Shown: in pieces, positions 1 to 12,237 of the stretch
Layout of the letters: each line of letters opens with the position of its first letter
Position numbering within the stretch: the stretch's first letter is position 1
DNA from: Silurus meridionalis
Taxonomy: Eukaryota > Chordata > Actinopteri > Siluriformes > Siluridae
Assembly (NCBI RefSeq): GCF_014805685.1
Contig: NC_060892.1
Coordinates: 16,721,990 to 16,785,989, forward strand
Length of the DNA: 64,000 nt
Direction of reading: 5' to 3'
The notes under the pieces: model-generated
Database searches by the model: none
Seen by the model: the letters and a program-made list of their open reading frames with translations, nothing else
Told to the model about the DNA's origin: nothing
Translations under genes and position numbers: made by a program

Positions 1-204
1 CAGTGAAAAAATTCGCACGTTTAACCTGCTACAGAGTCGCACCTGACAAATTACTGCTTACAGACAAAAGTCTGCACTCATATTAAAGCTAGTGATATGA
101 GAATTATTCATAAAAATGTCCCACGAAGATTACATTGAAAGCAATACAGAAAAAAGAGATTTCTAAATCTTATCGAGGATTAGATTCACGTGTGTCCTCA
201 CATC

Positions 205-740
205 TGTTGTTACATTGTAACATAGTACAATGTTAGTTGCTTGTTATGATGTACAATGTCTTTTTTTTTTTTTTTACATTGATCCACACCACTACATTGT
301 TATATACTTTGTTACACACCACCACATGCTTTATTACTTTGTAACATGCCATTACATCTTTTATAGCATTGGTACACATACTACATCTACTGTTACATTG
401 TTACATTGTTACACAATACTACATCATATTACAAGATGTTACAGGAATTCTGCGATATTATACAATCCTTTTGTTATTACAGTGTTACACTGTTAGGACT
501 TGTTTGTTACAGTGCTAGACATTACACAGTTACACATGTCCTTTGTTACCTTTGTATAGGATAAGGCATTTTAATTACTTAATTACTGTAATTATTTTTA
601 CAAGAATAGTGTTACAGCCTTTTTCTTAGATGGTTACATTTCACAGTGTTTTGTTTCATTGTTAATAGGAAGTCCTTATATAAATATAATGGTTACATTG
701 GTACAAGAATATATCAGTGTTTTTGTGGACCTGCTTCTCA
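205..740. repeat. Degenerate TTACA-rich cryptic repeat
   Basis: About 530 bp in which TTACA, TGTTACA and CTACAT recur at irregular intervals of roughly 10-25 bases. The copies are too worn to define one unit. It gives a spurious open frame full of H, Y and T residues. It looks like an old decayed minisatellite or slippage-prone sequence. Confidence 0.55.
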
Positions 741-765
741 TTGCTAAATATAATCTAAGACTAGT

Positions 766-781
766 CGTGTGTTTGTGTGTA

Positions 782-812
<31 letters not shown>

Positions 813-825
813 TTGTGTGTGTGTG
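766..825. repeat. (GT)n microsatellite, interrupted
   Basis: GT dinucleotides with TTTGT and ATGT interruptions over about 60 bp. Confidence 0.95.
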
Positions 826-3800
826 CATGCTCTTGTCAGAACTGATTATCCTCCTGCATTTCCCCATCAATCTCTCTACACGAGACTTCCTCCATTGCAG
901 TCATTGATTAATTAATCGTGTGAAATGAAAACACCCGCAGGTATGTGTCTGTGTGACACAGTGTTGGGGCAAATGCTCTGGGTTGAAGCCAGTTAAAGTG
1001 CAAAACAAATGAACCATAATTAAAAAAAAGGTATTTAAAACAAATATTACATTATACTTAAATCTATAGATCTATGATGTACCGTGGAACCAGGAATTGG
1101 CACCCTAAAAAATAGAGCTAGTGTGTTTTTTCTAAGTATGTGTTTACACTATTCGGTGAACTGAAATGGTTGAGCTGCGCATTTGGACGGTTTCAGGCAT
1201 GGTGTGCTTAGAATGTGCTCTCTTAACATTTAGCCATTTTTCATCTCTTGGTGAGCATCATCTTTTATGGAGTTTGTCGGCATTGCTAAATGTGAATGTA
1301 AAACGAAAACGGTTTGGTCATTTATAAAATTCATCAGCTTTCTTAAATGGTGGCCATTGTGTATAAGTTCAGGTGTTTCATTAGTATCTGTCTATTGAGG
1401 CATCTGAAACATCCAGGTGTAAAAGGGCATTTGTGAAATGTTTCTTTTTTGTTTTCGGTCCAATTATGAATGGTGTCTGCATACTCAGTGCCCGATTGGG
1501 CAGAAAGTCAACCAACAGGAATGCCACAAGGCTCTTGAGGAGACAACTCACAGAGGTGTGATTGATTTGTGGTGCGTATTTTCCTCATATGCATGTGCAT
1601 GTGTGTTTGTATTGGAGAACAGAGAAGGGACCTTTGCATAGGAGAAGAGATGAGACATTATATAATGGGTGGATAGGCTCTCACATCTCTCTCTCACACA
1701 TCTTTCCCTCACACATCTCTTTCTTTCTCTCTCTCTGAGGGGGTGTCGGCTAGCGCTGCACAGATGATCTACCATCTCCTCACCACATCTCCACACCCTT
1801 TGGTTTCTCCAGCATCTTGACTCTCAAACAAACCAGTCATCATGGTGGTGGAAGATCTGATGCGCCTGATTTGACTCACAGACATTTTTAAAAACCTCAC
1901 TTCCCCTCCTTGTTATATTAAAAGCAGCAGACGGGAGATTCTTAGTGCCAAGTGATGGATGTGTTTTTTTTTTTTTTTATATCTAGTGGCCATCAAACAT
2001 CTACTGAGTGTTGAATGAAGAGAATCTCTCCATGGAAGCTGCAGGCAAAGCTTCATAACATGACAGAATCACTGGCTTCGCTGCTCGAGCCCACACACCC
2101 TGCATGAGTTCGTTTCAAAGTTTTAAAATATGAGAGCGTGCTGTGTGTGTGTGTGTTGGGAAGATGGCAGAGCATCCAGAAGCCGTGTTAATAGCGAGAG
2201 CTTGTCGTCCATATGGTATTGCTTTAATGGACCACATTTGCTGCAGATGGCGGGAGCCTCAGCGTTTGGACACAGGCAGCTCTTGGCAGATTCTCGATGA
2301 GGGAAAAAAAAGCTAAAAAAAAAAAAGAAAACCAAAACGAAAGAGCAAGAGAGAGGTAGAGAGAGGAAGAAAGAGAGAGAGAGAGAGGCAGTGCGGCACT
2401 CGTCTTTTAACGCTAATGTTGATCCACCTCTTTTTTCTCATTCAGCGAATCATTGCCCTTGAAAGGAGGCCTGTTCTAAATTTAAGACTTGCTTCTCTAT
2501 TCTACTGTAGTCTCTCTCTCCTTCTCCTTTTCTCTCTTTTTAAATTTTTTTTCTTACATGTTGGGAGAAGAGCAAATACATTGTAGCTCAGTCACTTTTT
2601 CCTCAGCTCAGCGTCCAAAACCGCACCTAACTTTCTGTGCACAGCTCTCTTACTCTTCTCTTCGTTGCAATATGACTTTACGCCAGAGAAAGAGAGAAAG
2701 AGCGAGTGATGGAGAGAGAGTTCAAGATGAAAAATGCAAAAAGTATCAGTGATTCGAGAGAAGTGAGTGAATGGTCCTTGAAATAGTGCAGGAGCAATAA
2801 AAGTTTAGTTTTATGTGGTGTTTGAACAGAAAATGTGTTGCATTGAAGTAGGACAGGATGTTGGAGATATGCTTTAATGTTCAAAAGACACAGGAGATGG
2901 GGAAACTAGGCTCACTGAGGTAGGAGAATGGGACAATACCAAAGAAATGAGCATAACAAACAAGAGACTGCTCTGCCCTTATTAGATAACCTGACTAACA
3001 AACAGAGCTGCTTGTGTCCAAAAGTAAACAAACTTACTACACTAGGCTAAGCTAACCATATGTGGTAAAATGTGTGCACAATCTTACCTGCTCCTAAACA
3101 AAGTGAGTTTTTTTTAGACAGAAGATAAAACAAAGGCCAATAATAGGAAACCAAGGTGCAACATGGCAGCCAAGAGAGACTGACACAAAGGCTTTAGTGT
3201 GCTGCATATTATTTATCAGTATAAATGACAGAGGGCAGGGCAGGAGCTAGAGATAAAAACCGCGAAAAGGAAGCAGAGACAAAAGGAAAACAGTGACTCC
3301 TGCACTCTCAGATGCAGTTGATGTAGTGTTTTATTCCCCTTTTACCTCAGCAATATGCCAGTTACAGTTTACTTTTTATCTATTTTATTCACTGTTATGG
3401 AATGTCCATCCTGAAAATTTGTCACCAGAGATTTCTATCAATGTTAAATAGACATTTCTTTAAATTTTGATGATTCTTCATGTCTGTTGTGAACAAGCTG
3501 TTGTAATGGAAATGAGAACGTAACATAAAGTAGGTGCCACTGACAAAAACGTTTAAAGAGTGTGAGAAAGCTTGAGGTGTTTGTGTGTGTCTAACAGTGC
3601 CGAGGAGACACGCTTGATTGGATTGGTTGCGATTTGACTGTTGTTTTCTCGCTGTGTCATTACTGTGGCAACTTCTTATTCATCTTAAGCACATTCTCTT
3701 CATATTCTCTTCGTCTCCTTCTTTTTTTTCTACTCATTTCTTAAACACCTGATTGTGAGAAAAGTCCCAACCCCGATTTGTGGATTTGTCAGTGGAGCAA

Positions 3801-4311
3801 AAGAAACTGTATCCCTTTCTCAGTCTTTCCATTCTCTCACATGGTGAAAGAGAAAAGAGCGAAAGAGAAAAGGGGAGGAGGAGTGACACAGGCTAAATAA
3901 CACCAATCTCACTGTGGCCTGAAGGATTTAGGAAGAAGTGCAGCATTTGGGCATCTTTCTGCTTCGATGAGTCTCAGTTATGATGAAGGTGGCAGTAAGA
4001 GAGAAAAAGAGAGAGAGAGAGAGAAAGAGAGAGAGGTAATGACCTGAGACAAATTGTTAATTGTTAACTAACAAGACAATTATTTAATTGTTTTTATGAC
4101 ATTATTCACATTAATAGCGGTAAAAAAAAAGAAATTTCAGTAAAGGAAAAACTAAAAACAAGAGGGAAAAACACAAAAGTGAATGTTTTAGTAAAAAAAA
4201 TAATACATAAATTATTTTGCTGAGGGTTGCAGGAAATAAAAAAAAGGATAAATAAATAAACACCTACACCACAGAAATAAAATTCTAGGTATATAGCACA
4301 TTCAATGCCAT

Positions 4312-4352
4312 ATAATAATAAAAATAATAATAAAAACAATAATAATAATAAC

Positions 4353-4384
<32 letters not shown>

Positions 4385-4400
4385 TAATAATAATAATAAT
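4312..4400. repeat. (AAT)n trinucleotide array
   Basis: About 89 bp of AAT units with AAC and AAAAT interruptions, inside AT-rich intron. Confidence 0.93.
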
Positions 4401-4695
4401 TGCTATTAGTGCTATTATTATTATAATTAGATAGAATATCAATAATAAGAACATGAAGCAGAAGAATAATTTTTTTTATAGGTTAGGTTCTTGTTAGAAC
4501 TCTCTGCAAAGGTCAACACACTGTTGTAGTGTTCTTTATAAAACTGTGAAGGCTTCTCAAGACTTTTTCTTATTTCTTGCTCCAGTCCTGATGTATGTAT
4601 ATATAAAGAGCAATAACAGAGGCTAATGGAGAACATCTGGCTTCAATTTCCAAACACGTGCTCTTACATTTGCGGTGCAAGAGGCTGCTGAGCGA

Positions 4696-4723
4696 GTGTG
4701 TGTATGAGTGTGTGTGTGTGTAT

Positions 4724-4757
<34 letters not shown>
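4696..4757. repeat. (GT)n microsatellite with ATGAGT interruptions
   Basis: Three GT blocks separated twice by the same TATGAGTG interruption, which suggests a small local duplication within the array. Confidence 0.93.
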
Positions 4758-5366
4758 TGACATCATGACTATATCCCTGCATGCCTGGATGGCGGATACG
4801 CTATTGGGTTGGCACGGTGTTGGCACTGTGTTGGCACAGCGATGCCGCGGCTAAGGCCCTTGTGGTTGGGCTCTCAGAAGCCCAAAATCCACAAAGGCCC
4901 AGTCACACATGGCCGGCATCTGCAGCACTGCTGTTCTGCTCTTTAGCGGAGAATGTAGGGAGGGAACCGGGGCGCTATACGATAACATATCATCAGCTTG
5001 AGGCTGGAAAACCATACGCACTAATGACAAATGGCTGCTTTTCAGACTTGTGGAAACCAAGCTTTGTTCTTTCCTGGAAGATTAAAAAAAAAAAAAGGAG
5101 TAGTTCTTTCTTACTTTATTTTTTTTTGTCTTGTCGTTGTGTGCCAATTTCTTTGTGCTAAAAAAGTTACAATGGCTCTCTGTGTATTTCTCCTGCCACA
5201 GAACCCAAATGCTGAACATGGAGGGCTTTCTGCGTAGCAGCTTTTTACTGAGGTCAGTTGCTTTAGTTTTTTCGTATAGGGTGGGTTTAAAAACACTCAT
5301 TTGTATCTGTATCTGTCTTTCCATCTAGTAGTAACACCTAGCATTTTAGCTGTTGAGCAGGAGTGC

Positions 5367-5369
<3 letters not shown>

Positions 5370-5399
<30 letters not shown>
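5370..5399. repeat. (GT)15 microsatellite
   Basis: Uninterrupted GT run. It ends ten bases before a candidate GTAAGT donor at 5420. Confidence 0.95.
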
Positions 5400-5400
<1 letters not shown>

Positions 5401-5689
5401 ATGCTCACGATGCTGCCTCGGTAAGTCAGTCCAACTGAAAGCATGTGTGTCCCGCCCCCTCCCTTCAGCCCCGAGAACGAAAGACTTTTCGTTTCGTTGC
5501 TCCCTCTTTCTGCATGCACGTGTCTCTTAGATCCCCCCTCTCTCTTTGATTATTTTTCACCACTTCCTGTTGTGTGTTTGTGCAACAACCACAAGAGTCA
5601 AAACCAGTTATGACTTTTTTTTTACCCCCCTACCTCGTACCTCCACCACCACCTCCTCCACCACCTTCCTGTGATTCTAATTAAGAATT

Positions 5690-5930
5690 TGTGCTTGTCA
5701 TTATACAGAGGAAGTAAATAAGAGAGCGAGCGTGTAGGCCATCGGGCTGTTTGTGCACCGAGCACCTTCCCCCTGTCTCGAATTTGCGAGTAGCAGCCCT
5801 AATTAGCGATCTCTCATTAAAAGCAGTGACAGCGTCTGCCTTTCAAAGCTGTTGTCAGCCAAACTTTACTAAAGCTAATGAATCCCCTTTGATTTCTTTT
5901 TCAAAAGGTCATTTATTTGATTAAATTAAC
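5690..5930. promoter_or_regulatory. Candidate conserved non-coding element (enhancer-like)
   Basis: Repeat-free block with several homeodomain-type cores (CTAATTAAG just upstream, CCTAATTAGCG, TCTCATTAAAAG, AGCTAATGAATC) and a TCF/LEF-like CCCTTTGAT. GC-balanced sequence with such clustering is typical of developmental enhancers, which are abundant around vertebrate SOX6. Conservation cannot be seen from one sequence, so this is inference. Confidence 0.3.
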
Positions 5931-6919
5931 AGCATATATTTTCTGTTTCTCTCTCTTTTTCTCTCTCTCTCTGTATATGCAATTTGCTGGAATACACATA
6001 GATGGAGAAAAACATGATGCTATGATGAATGTGACTTAAATTTCAAGGACTTTTCCTGTTGTTTTCATAAAAGACATACGAGATCGTATGTTTTTTAGAA
6101 CATCAAATTTAGATCAACAAATTGTTAATTTTAGACTCAAATGATACATTTAAATATGTTTATTTATTCTTTTAAAAATTATTTTTACCTTGCCAAATTC
6201 ACTTCTGTGTGGTTTTGAAATCAATATGGTGTTCATATAGACAGAGCAAAGCACATAGTTTCATTTTTAGACCCTTAAATTGATAGCCATCTGTTTGTCT
6301 GTCATTTTAAACTATTAGAACTAATCGTATGGGAGAGTTTTTTTTTAATGGGGGAGCAAGAACATGTTTACACCTTCACCTTCATTGAGAATGACAGGAC
6401 TCATGAATATGCATGATTATGCAAAATTCAGAAATATCTTGCCTTCTTAAAATAGCCTGACATGAGCTAACTCAGCTAAGTGAGATTGTTGTCATTTTAT
6501 TTACAAATGCATTTATAACTACGAATCCTATTTTTCTTGATATAACGTCACCATACAAACTGCGATCTTTTTGTCTCATTGGCCGAGTTTGCTAGTCAGA
6601 AATTGTAGCATGCTGCAAAACATCATGACCTCATTTCAAACGTAAACAGTGTACATAATATTAGCGGAATTGCATCAAGTTTCAAAACTTTAGAAGCAAT
6701 GTTAAATAGAATGACAGTCACATTTTGATGTTTATTATAAGATTAGGAGCAAGTGCATGCTACACCTTTATCTGGATGAAGTGTTCAGAGGGACACCTGT
6801 TGAAAAGATGGCTGTAGAAGACCTCACACTTGCTAGGTTTGTTACTGCTCTCTCCAGGGTTTGATCCCACTTATCAGGTTAGCGTTTTCTATTGAATATC
6901 ACTGATGCTCTCTTAGTAT

Positions 6920-6990
6920 CTATAAGGGTTTCCTTTGGGTTCTCCGGTTTCCCTGACTTCTCAAAAAGACATGTAGTTGAAAAAAATCAC
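6920..6990. repeat. Possible dispersed-repeat fragment
   Basis: The string GGTTTCCTTTGGGTTCTCCG, then a CCGGTTTCC and a nearby AAAAGACATG, resembles a fragment that I recall as very common in otophysan fish genomes. It is only about 70 bp long and its class is uncertain. Confidence 0.4.
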
Positions 6991-8146
6991 TCTATGGACC
7001 AGCACCTTGTGAACTCCTCATTATTTCATTCAACATCTTTCTAAGTCCTCTTCCTTGGTCAGTTTTCCATCCTCTGAAGTGTATTTTATTTGGAGTGTAA
7101 TGCTTCCCTAGAATTTAACTTTAATCCTCACGTGTTTGTTAGTTGTTTTTTTTAATTCCCTGACAAAAAGTCACACAGAGCATTTTAAGGAGGTGTGATA
7201 TCAAGAGTATTAAAGGAATCAAACTCACTTTGAGATTGATCTTCTGCTTGGCCTGTAGCTTGGTGTCCCTGATCCTTTTTCTTTTAACTGTTGAAAAGTA
7301 AACGCTTAAAGCTATTAAAAATGTTATTTATTTATTTATTTGTATTATTATTATTTATTTTTTTATTGTTGAATTCAAAGTTCTGGAATCCTGCAAATCC
7401 TGCAAAAAAAAAATCAGCTCCTGGTTTTCTTTGCACATTTATTTCATAACTCTCTCTTTGTGCTTTTTCCCCAAAGTGAGGTAAAGTATTCTGTTTGTTT
7501 TGAACTTCACGCTGTACTGACTCTAACGGCCATGAAGTGTTCGAAGTGCTACGTGTTTTTATTCTCCTTGGATGAATTACTCCCTAGCAACTACTCCGGC
7601 AAATAAAACCCTGTGGCATGTCTCATTTATCTGCTGAGAAAAGGTGTGTTACAAAAGAAAATGATCGGCCCTGTGGCTACACACACTTGCAGAGATGTCT
7701 CTAACAGTCACCGTACTAATCCCACAAGAAGAGACCCTCCTCCTCCTTGTCCTCCTCCTCCTCCTCTGCCTCCTCTACCCTGTCATTATTTGATGTAATG
7801 AAAGGAGGAAGTGTGTAACAGTGAGATTGTTAATTAATTTGGTCGAACAAGATGAAGATAAATGAAGCTCCACCAAAGGTGTATGAAGCAAAAGGGGGCT
7901 GGCTTAACATTCTTTCTTTTTTCTGTTGTTCCCTCGTTCCTCATAGCCTGGATGAGACTCACAGAATCTCCCACATAAAACAACAACAACAACAAAAAAA
8001 AAAAACACACACTCAAAATATATGCTCTTGTTTAAATTCAACACTTTAGTAATACCTTGATGACTAACTGTTACGGGATTCGTTTTTCTGCTCTATCAAG
8101 ACAGTATAAGTGTCTTCTTACTGTAGTCTCTGTATATTCTATAATG

Positions 8147-8168
8147 ACACACACACACACACACACAC
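8147..8168. repeat. (CA)11 microsatellite
   Basis: Short uninterrupted AC run. Confidence 0.9.
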
Positions 8169-8478
8169 CTTCTATTATCACAAACTGATTGTTTTATGCT
8201 TCATTATAAGCACTTAAGGGCTTATTATTAGGTCACATGTTCTGTTACTATGTTTATGGTAAAAAAAAAATTACTGTTTCTCTGGCCCTTACATGCCCTT
8301 CTTAACCTGGTTCATAGTTTATTGTTTTATACCAAAGCAAAAAAGTCTTCTTTTTTAACCATGTACGACATGAAATGTTCCCGTTTTCAGTCAGTCTATC
8401 AGGAGTAATTTGTATAGTAGATCAAATATGATCCAGCCTTTCCTGACTTGTGCACAATTTTGTATGAATTTGGAGGTG

Positions 8479-8486
8479 ACTGCACA
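8479..8486. repeat. Target-site duplication of the hAT element (left copy)
   Basis: ACTGCACA; the identical right copy is at 9176-9183, directly abutting the other end of the element. Confidence 0.9.
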
Positions 8487-9175
8487 CAGTGGTGGACAAA
8501 GTACACAAAGCATGTACTTCAGTAAAAGTGCTCCCTATAAACTTTCAATAGAATAAAAGTACAAAAGTATTTCCCTTCAAATGTACTTAAATGTCCAAGA
8601 ACTATGATTTATTATGTCTGTAATGTTTCTATTATCATTTTTATCAAAGACTCTTTTCTAATCAACTCAATTTATGTGAAAAGACTCTATTGCTACTCTA
8701 GCACAATCTATTAATAGAATAATATTAATGAGTCAAACACTGATTGATATATAATGAATTATCATGAGCTAAAAACCTTCTTTTCATCGACTTAAAAAAA
8801 ATCATGCAAAAAAGGCCACGGGTGCTGTGGCAAGTTACAGTCAGGAGTTTCTTCCATCATTTATTACTCTCTAAATGTTCTGCCCACTGGAAACCCTGAA
8901 GTCTGAGGTGACGTCACCCAACCCTCGCCCCTCCTTTCTGAGTGTATGAATGAGGGAACTTCTCCGGGCGGTGGGTGCACACTCCGAGTCCCGGTCAGGT
9001 TCATTGACCGTGACATGATATAATAATTGACTCGACCGTGCAAATGAGCGGTAAAAAAAAAGTAAAGTAAAGTAAAACTCTCCCCAAAAAGAAATAATTG
9101 AGTAAAGAACAGATACGAGAAAAAATACTTAAGTGCAATAATCAATTACATTTACTTAGTTAGTGTCCAGCACTG
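8487..9175. mobile_element. Non-autonomous hAT-type DNA transposon, complete
   Basis: A 689-bp element. Its left end is CAGTGGTGGACAAAGTACAC and its right end, read on the other strand, is CAGTGCTGGACACTAACTAA, giving terminal inverted repeats that agree over the first dozen bases with one difference. It is flanked by a perfect 8-bp direct repeat, ACTGCACA, at 8479-8486 and 9176-9183. An 8-bp target duplication together with CAGTG-type ends is the signature of the hAT superfamily. Inner subterminal repeats such as AAAGTACA, AGTAAAAGT and TACTTAAG are visible at both ends. There is no transposase frame, so it moved with a transposase supplied elsewhere. It sits in presumed sox6 5' intron. Confidence 0.9.
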
Positions 9176-9639
9176 ACTGCACAGTCCGAATAGGGCAAAA
9201 GACACTCTTTGCATCTGGTTTTTTTCTGCTCAATTGGATTTTTTTTTCAGTGAACCTGTGGTCCTATAGGAATATTTTTTTAACATGATGTTACATGGTG
9301 TGATTGGAAAACAATGCATCAGATTCTTCGGTGCTTTAAGTTTTATTTAAAGCTTTCCAGGCTTTACATGCTTCATGGTTCCTGATTACTTCCAAAGTAA
9401 AAAGAAAAGAAAAAAGCCTGAGAAAACAAAAAGTTTTTTCATCCACCACACCCTTCCATTAAGGATCTTCTCTTGGAAAACAATTGAGAAATGAGAATCA
9501 GACCAATCATGATGGCAGCTATTCTCTGCACTCTTTTATTTTCAAGTCTCCAACAATGGCTTGTTGATTGTGTGGAAGACTGACGCCGGGACAATTATAC
9601 TCCTCGTCATGGTGGACGAAGCGGGATTGGAAACATCCA

Positions 9640-9860
9640 CAGCTCCTGCTCCATAATGGCCTCATTCTTGTTATTCTTTGCGGAATCGCTCGCTCCCGGG
9701 ATGTCATTATTTTGCAAATTTTCTATTAGCTCATCGCGTTTTCTGTGCAAACGGGAATCGAAGCTAATTAGAGGGAGGACAGCGTGAGCGTCAGCGTCAC
9801 CAGTTACGAGTTAAAAGCTAGGCACGTGATGAGCCAATAATAAAAAGGAAGGTGCTAAAA
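9640..9860. promoter_or_regulatory. Candidate conserved non-coding element
   Basis: Repeat-free block with CTATTAGCTCATCG, GAAGCTAATTAGAGG and GAGCCAATAATAAAAAG cores. Enhancer-like composition only; inference. Confidence 0.22.
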
Positions 9861-10669
9861 AAGCGAGGATTAGTCATGTTGCCGTAGTAACTCCAGCGTC
9901 CATCTGTGAGGAGGACAATGAACTTGTGTTTCTCCGCCACCTTGCCTTGAAAAATTAAAGAGAGAGAAAGCGAGAGAAAGAGCTGAAAGACCCTTTTTTT
10001 TTTTTAACAAAGTAGAACCCTGGCCTAACAGGCTCTGAGTTGAGAGGAAGAGCTCAGAAGGACGAGGTCATGGTGCAATTCAAGGACAGAAACAAGTTCA
10101 CGTCTGCTGTTACAATAGCGGTTTGTTTTGCACCTTTCAATTAAACCAGTGCAATTACACCGAGAGAGATCTTCCACTCACTCACTGTAGCGAAGGAGAT
10201 TGAGAAGAAGAAGGAAGGGAAGGAAGAAAGGGGGAGTGTCACACTTTAGAAGGCAGAATAGAAATAAAAGTATTGCATGGCCAAAATCTACTTGTTGCTA
10301 ACTGACTCTAAATAAACACATACAAGATTTATGGCAGAGTTCCGTAAGAAAAATAAACACACGAATTAGACAGAGGCTGTCTCGCAACCCGTCCAGGATC
10401 CAATCTAATGAGAAAAAAAAGATGGGGAGGAAGAAAAAAGTGAGGGATATGGTATAAGACACTTCTTTTTTCACCTGATCTGGCAGCTGATAACCCAATT
10501 CGCTCGTCTGCATGTAAACTCGCCCACTCACTCGTTCTGTCTGTCGGCTATGTCCAACAAAAACACCCAATGCTTCCATGATCAATATTATTCCAGAGTC
10601 TAGCAATTGTGTTGTTTTAGCATTTTATCTGGCTAATGTAAAAACATAATTGTATCACATTCAATAAAA

Positions 10670-11060
10670 TAACATAAGGGGGATGCGTATGACGACGTGT
10701 TCGACAAAGTCAAGAGCCACTTCTTTCCAAGCATCGAGGTAATCTGCCGGAACGTCTTTCAGAAAACAGCTCCAAATTGCCTAAGATCCATTATCGTTTT
10801 GCGTGTCACAGAAAGTATGTTCATGATGTACAGTCTCGGTTCCTTTGGTGGTTCTCCTCACCTTTTATATCCCCCTATTACAAGCGGAATATGTCCGCTC
10901 ACATTAAGCTAATTTATAGCACGGGTTTCGCTATAACGCCGGCTCGGGTTAATGAATTTGGCATTGCTAATTATGGCTAAGTATGAGATTCAGCAGATGG
11001 AAGAGACTGTAAAGTAGAGCGCTCGACATGAAGACATTCATCTTCATCGTCAGCTTTATC
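10670..11060. promoter_or_regulatory. Candidate conserved non-coding element
   Basis: Repeat-free, GC-balanced block in otherwise AT-rich DNA. It contains CATTAAGCTAATTTATAGC, GGGTTAATGAATTTGG and GCATTGCTAATTATGG. A short open frame at its left end (10673-10738) looks codon-like but has a poor acceptor. Most simply a regulatory element; inference. Confidence 0.28.
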
Positions 11061-12184
11061 TCCGAGTTAATCTTCTGGCCATTGGAGGAACAGACCCACC
11101 GGGGTGTGGAGTGTTGAAGATCAGGGACAGATTTTTTTTCCTTCCCTAGAATGTCAATCTGATGTCTGTCCTTATAAATTGAGACACTTTTCTGGCAGAT
11201 TGCGCAAATTAAAATTTTTATTTTTTAATAAGAGAAAAAAGAATTTCATTAAGTTAATTTGAACCCTTAGAGAATCCTTAATGACCTCTTAGATTATGCA
11301 ATATAATAACTGGTTAAATGTGTGATATGAAAAACTCCAAATTCTTCCTGATTTTTGTCTTCCTTAGATCTAGAACCTGTCAAGAGCTAAACACTGAGCA
11401 CATTTTCAACAAAAATGGTTCTTTACAACCTTAGAACACTAAAATATCTTTTAATACATTTATACACAAAATTGGAATTGTTTATTTAATAATAAATTGA
11501 TGGTTACAATTATGGTTCCTGTTCTGTTAGAGTAGCAATAAACTGTTGTTCCTGTTCCACCAGTCTGTCTTTTTCATTTCTCTTGAGGTTAAAAAGACAA
11601 ACAAAATTGAGATAATTCTTTGTAATTCATGTTGCTTTTGACAGCATCATACGGTGACTCACAGGTCCTTGTATTTGTCCTGCATCCATTTTTTCTCTTT
11701 CCTCCCATCTGTCTGCATCTGTTATCAGCCCTTACTTGCTCTCGAGCTACGAGTGCTTCCGCCTTCTCTGGGTCTCACAGCAGCCTCGTGTCTGCCTCGC
11801 TCCCGGCCTACCCATTCCGATTTCAATTATCATGTTAGTTTTTGTGATTAGACTTCACGTCCTCGAGGAATCAGACCCCTCTCTATGTCTCGCTCTTTCT
11901 CTCTCTACCTCTCTCTCTAGTGCGTTGTCTCTCTTCCCCTCTGCAATCAGATGGGATCTGATGAATTGCGCACGTAATTACGGAAGTTATTGAATATGCA
12001 GATCGCTGATGACTGGGTGGGTGTAGTTGTTAACGTTGCGTTATCTTCAACTGTTGGAAACAAGAGGCTCGCTCAAGACCCACTCGAGGTATGAGAGAGA
12101 GGACCAGTGGACGTCATTAGCTTTGGATAATGGCACGCTCAAAAAGCGGCGAAACTCAATTAAGACTCCCATTATGATCGGTCT

Positions 12185-12187
<3 letters not shown>

Positions 12188-12224
<37 letters not shown>

Positions 12225-12237
12225 TGTGTGTGAGTGT
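12188..12237. repeat. (GT)n microsatellite
   Basis: About 50 bp of GT with one TCTG interruption near the right end. Confidence 0.95.
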
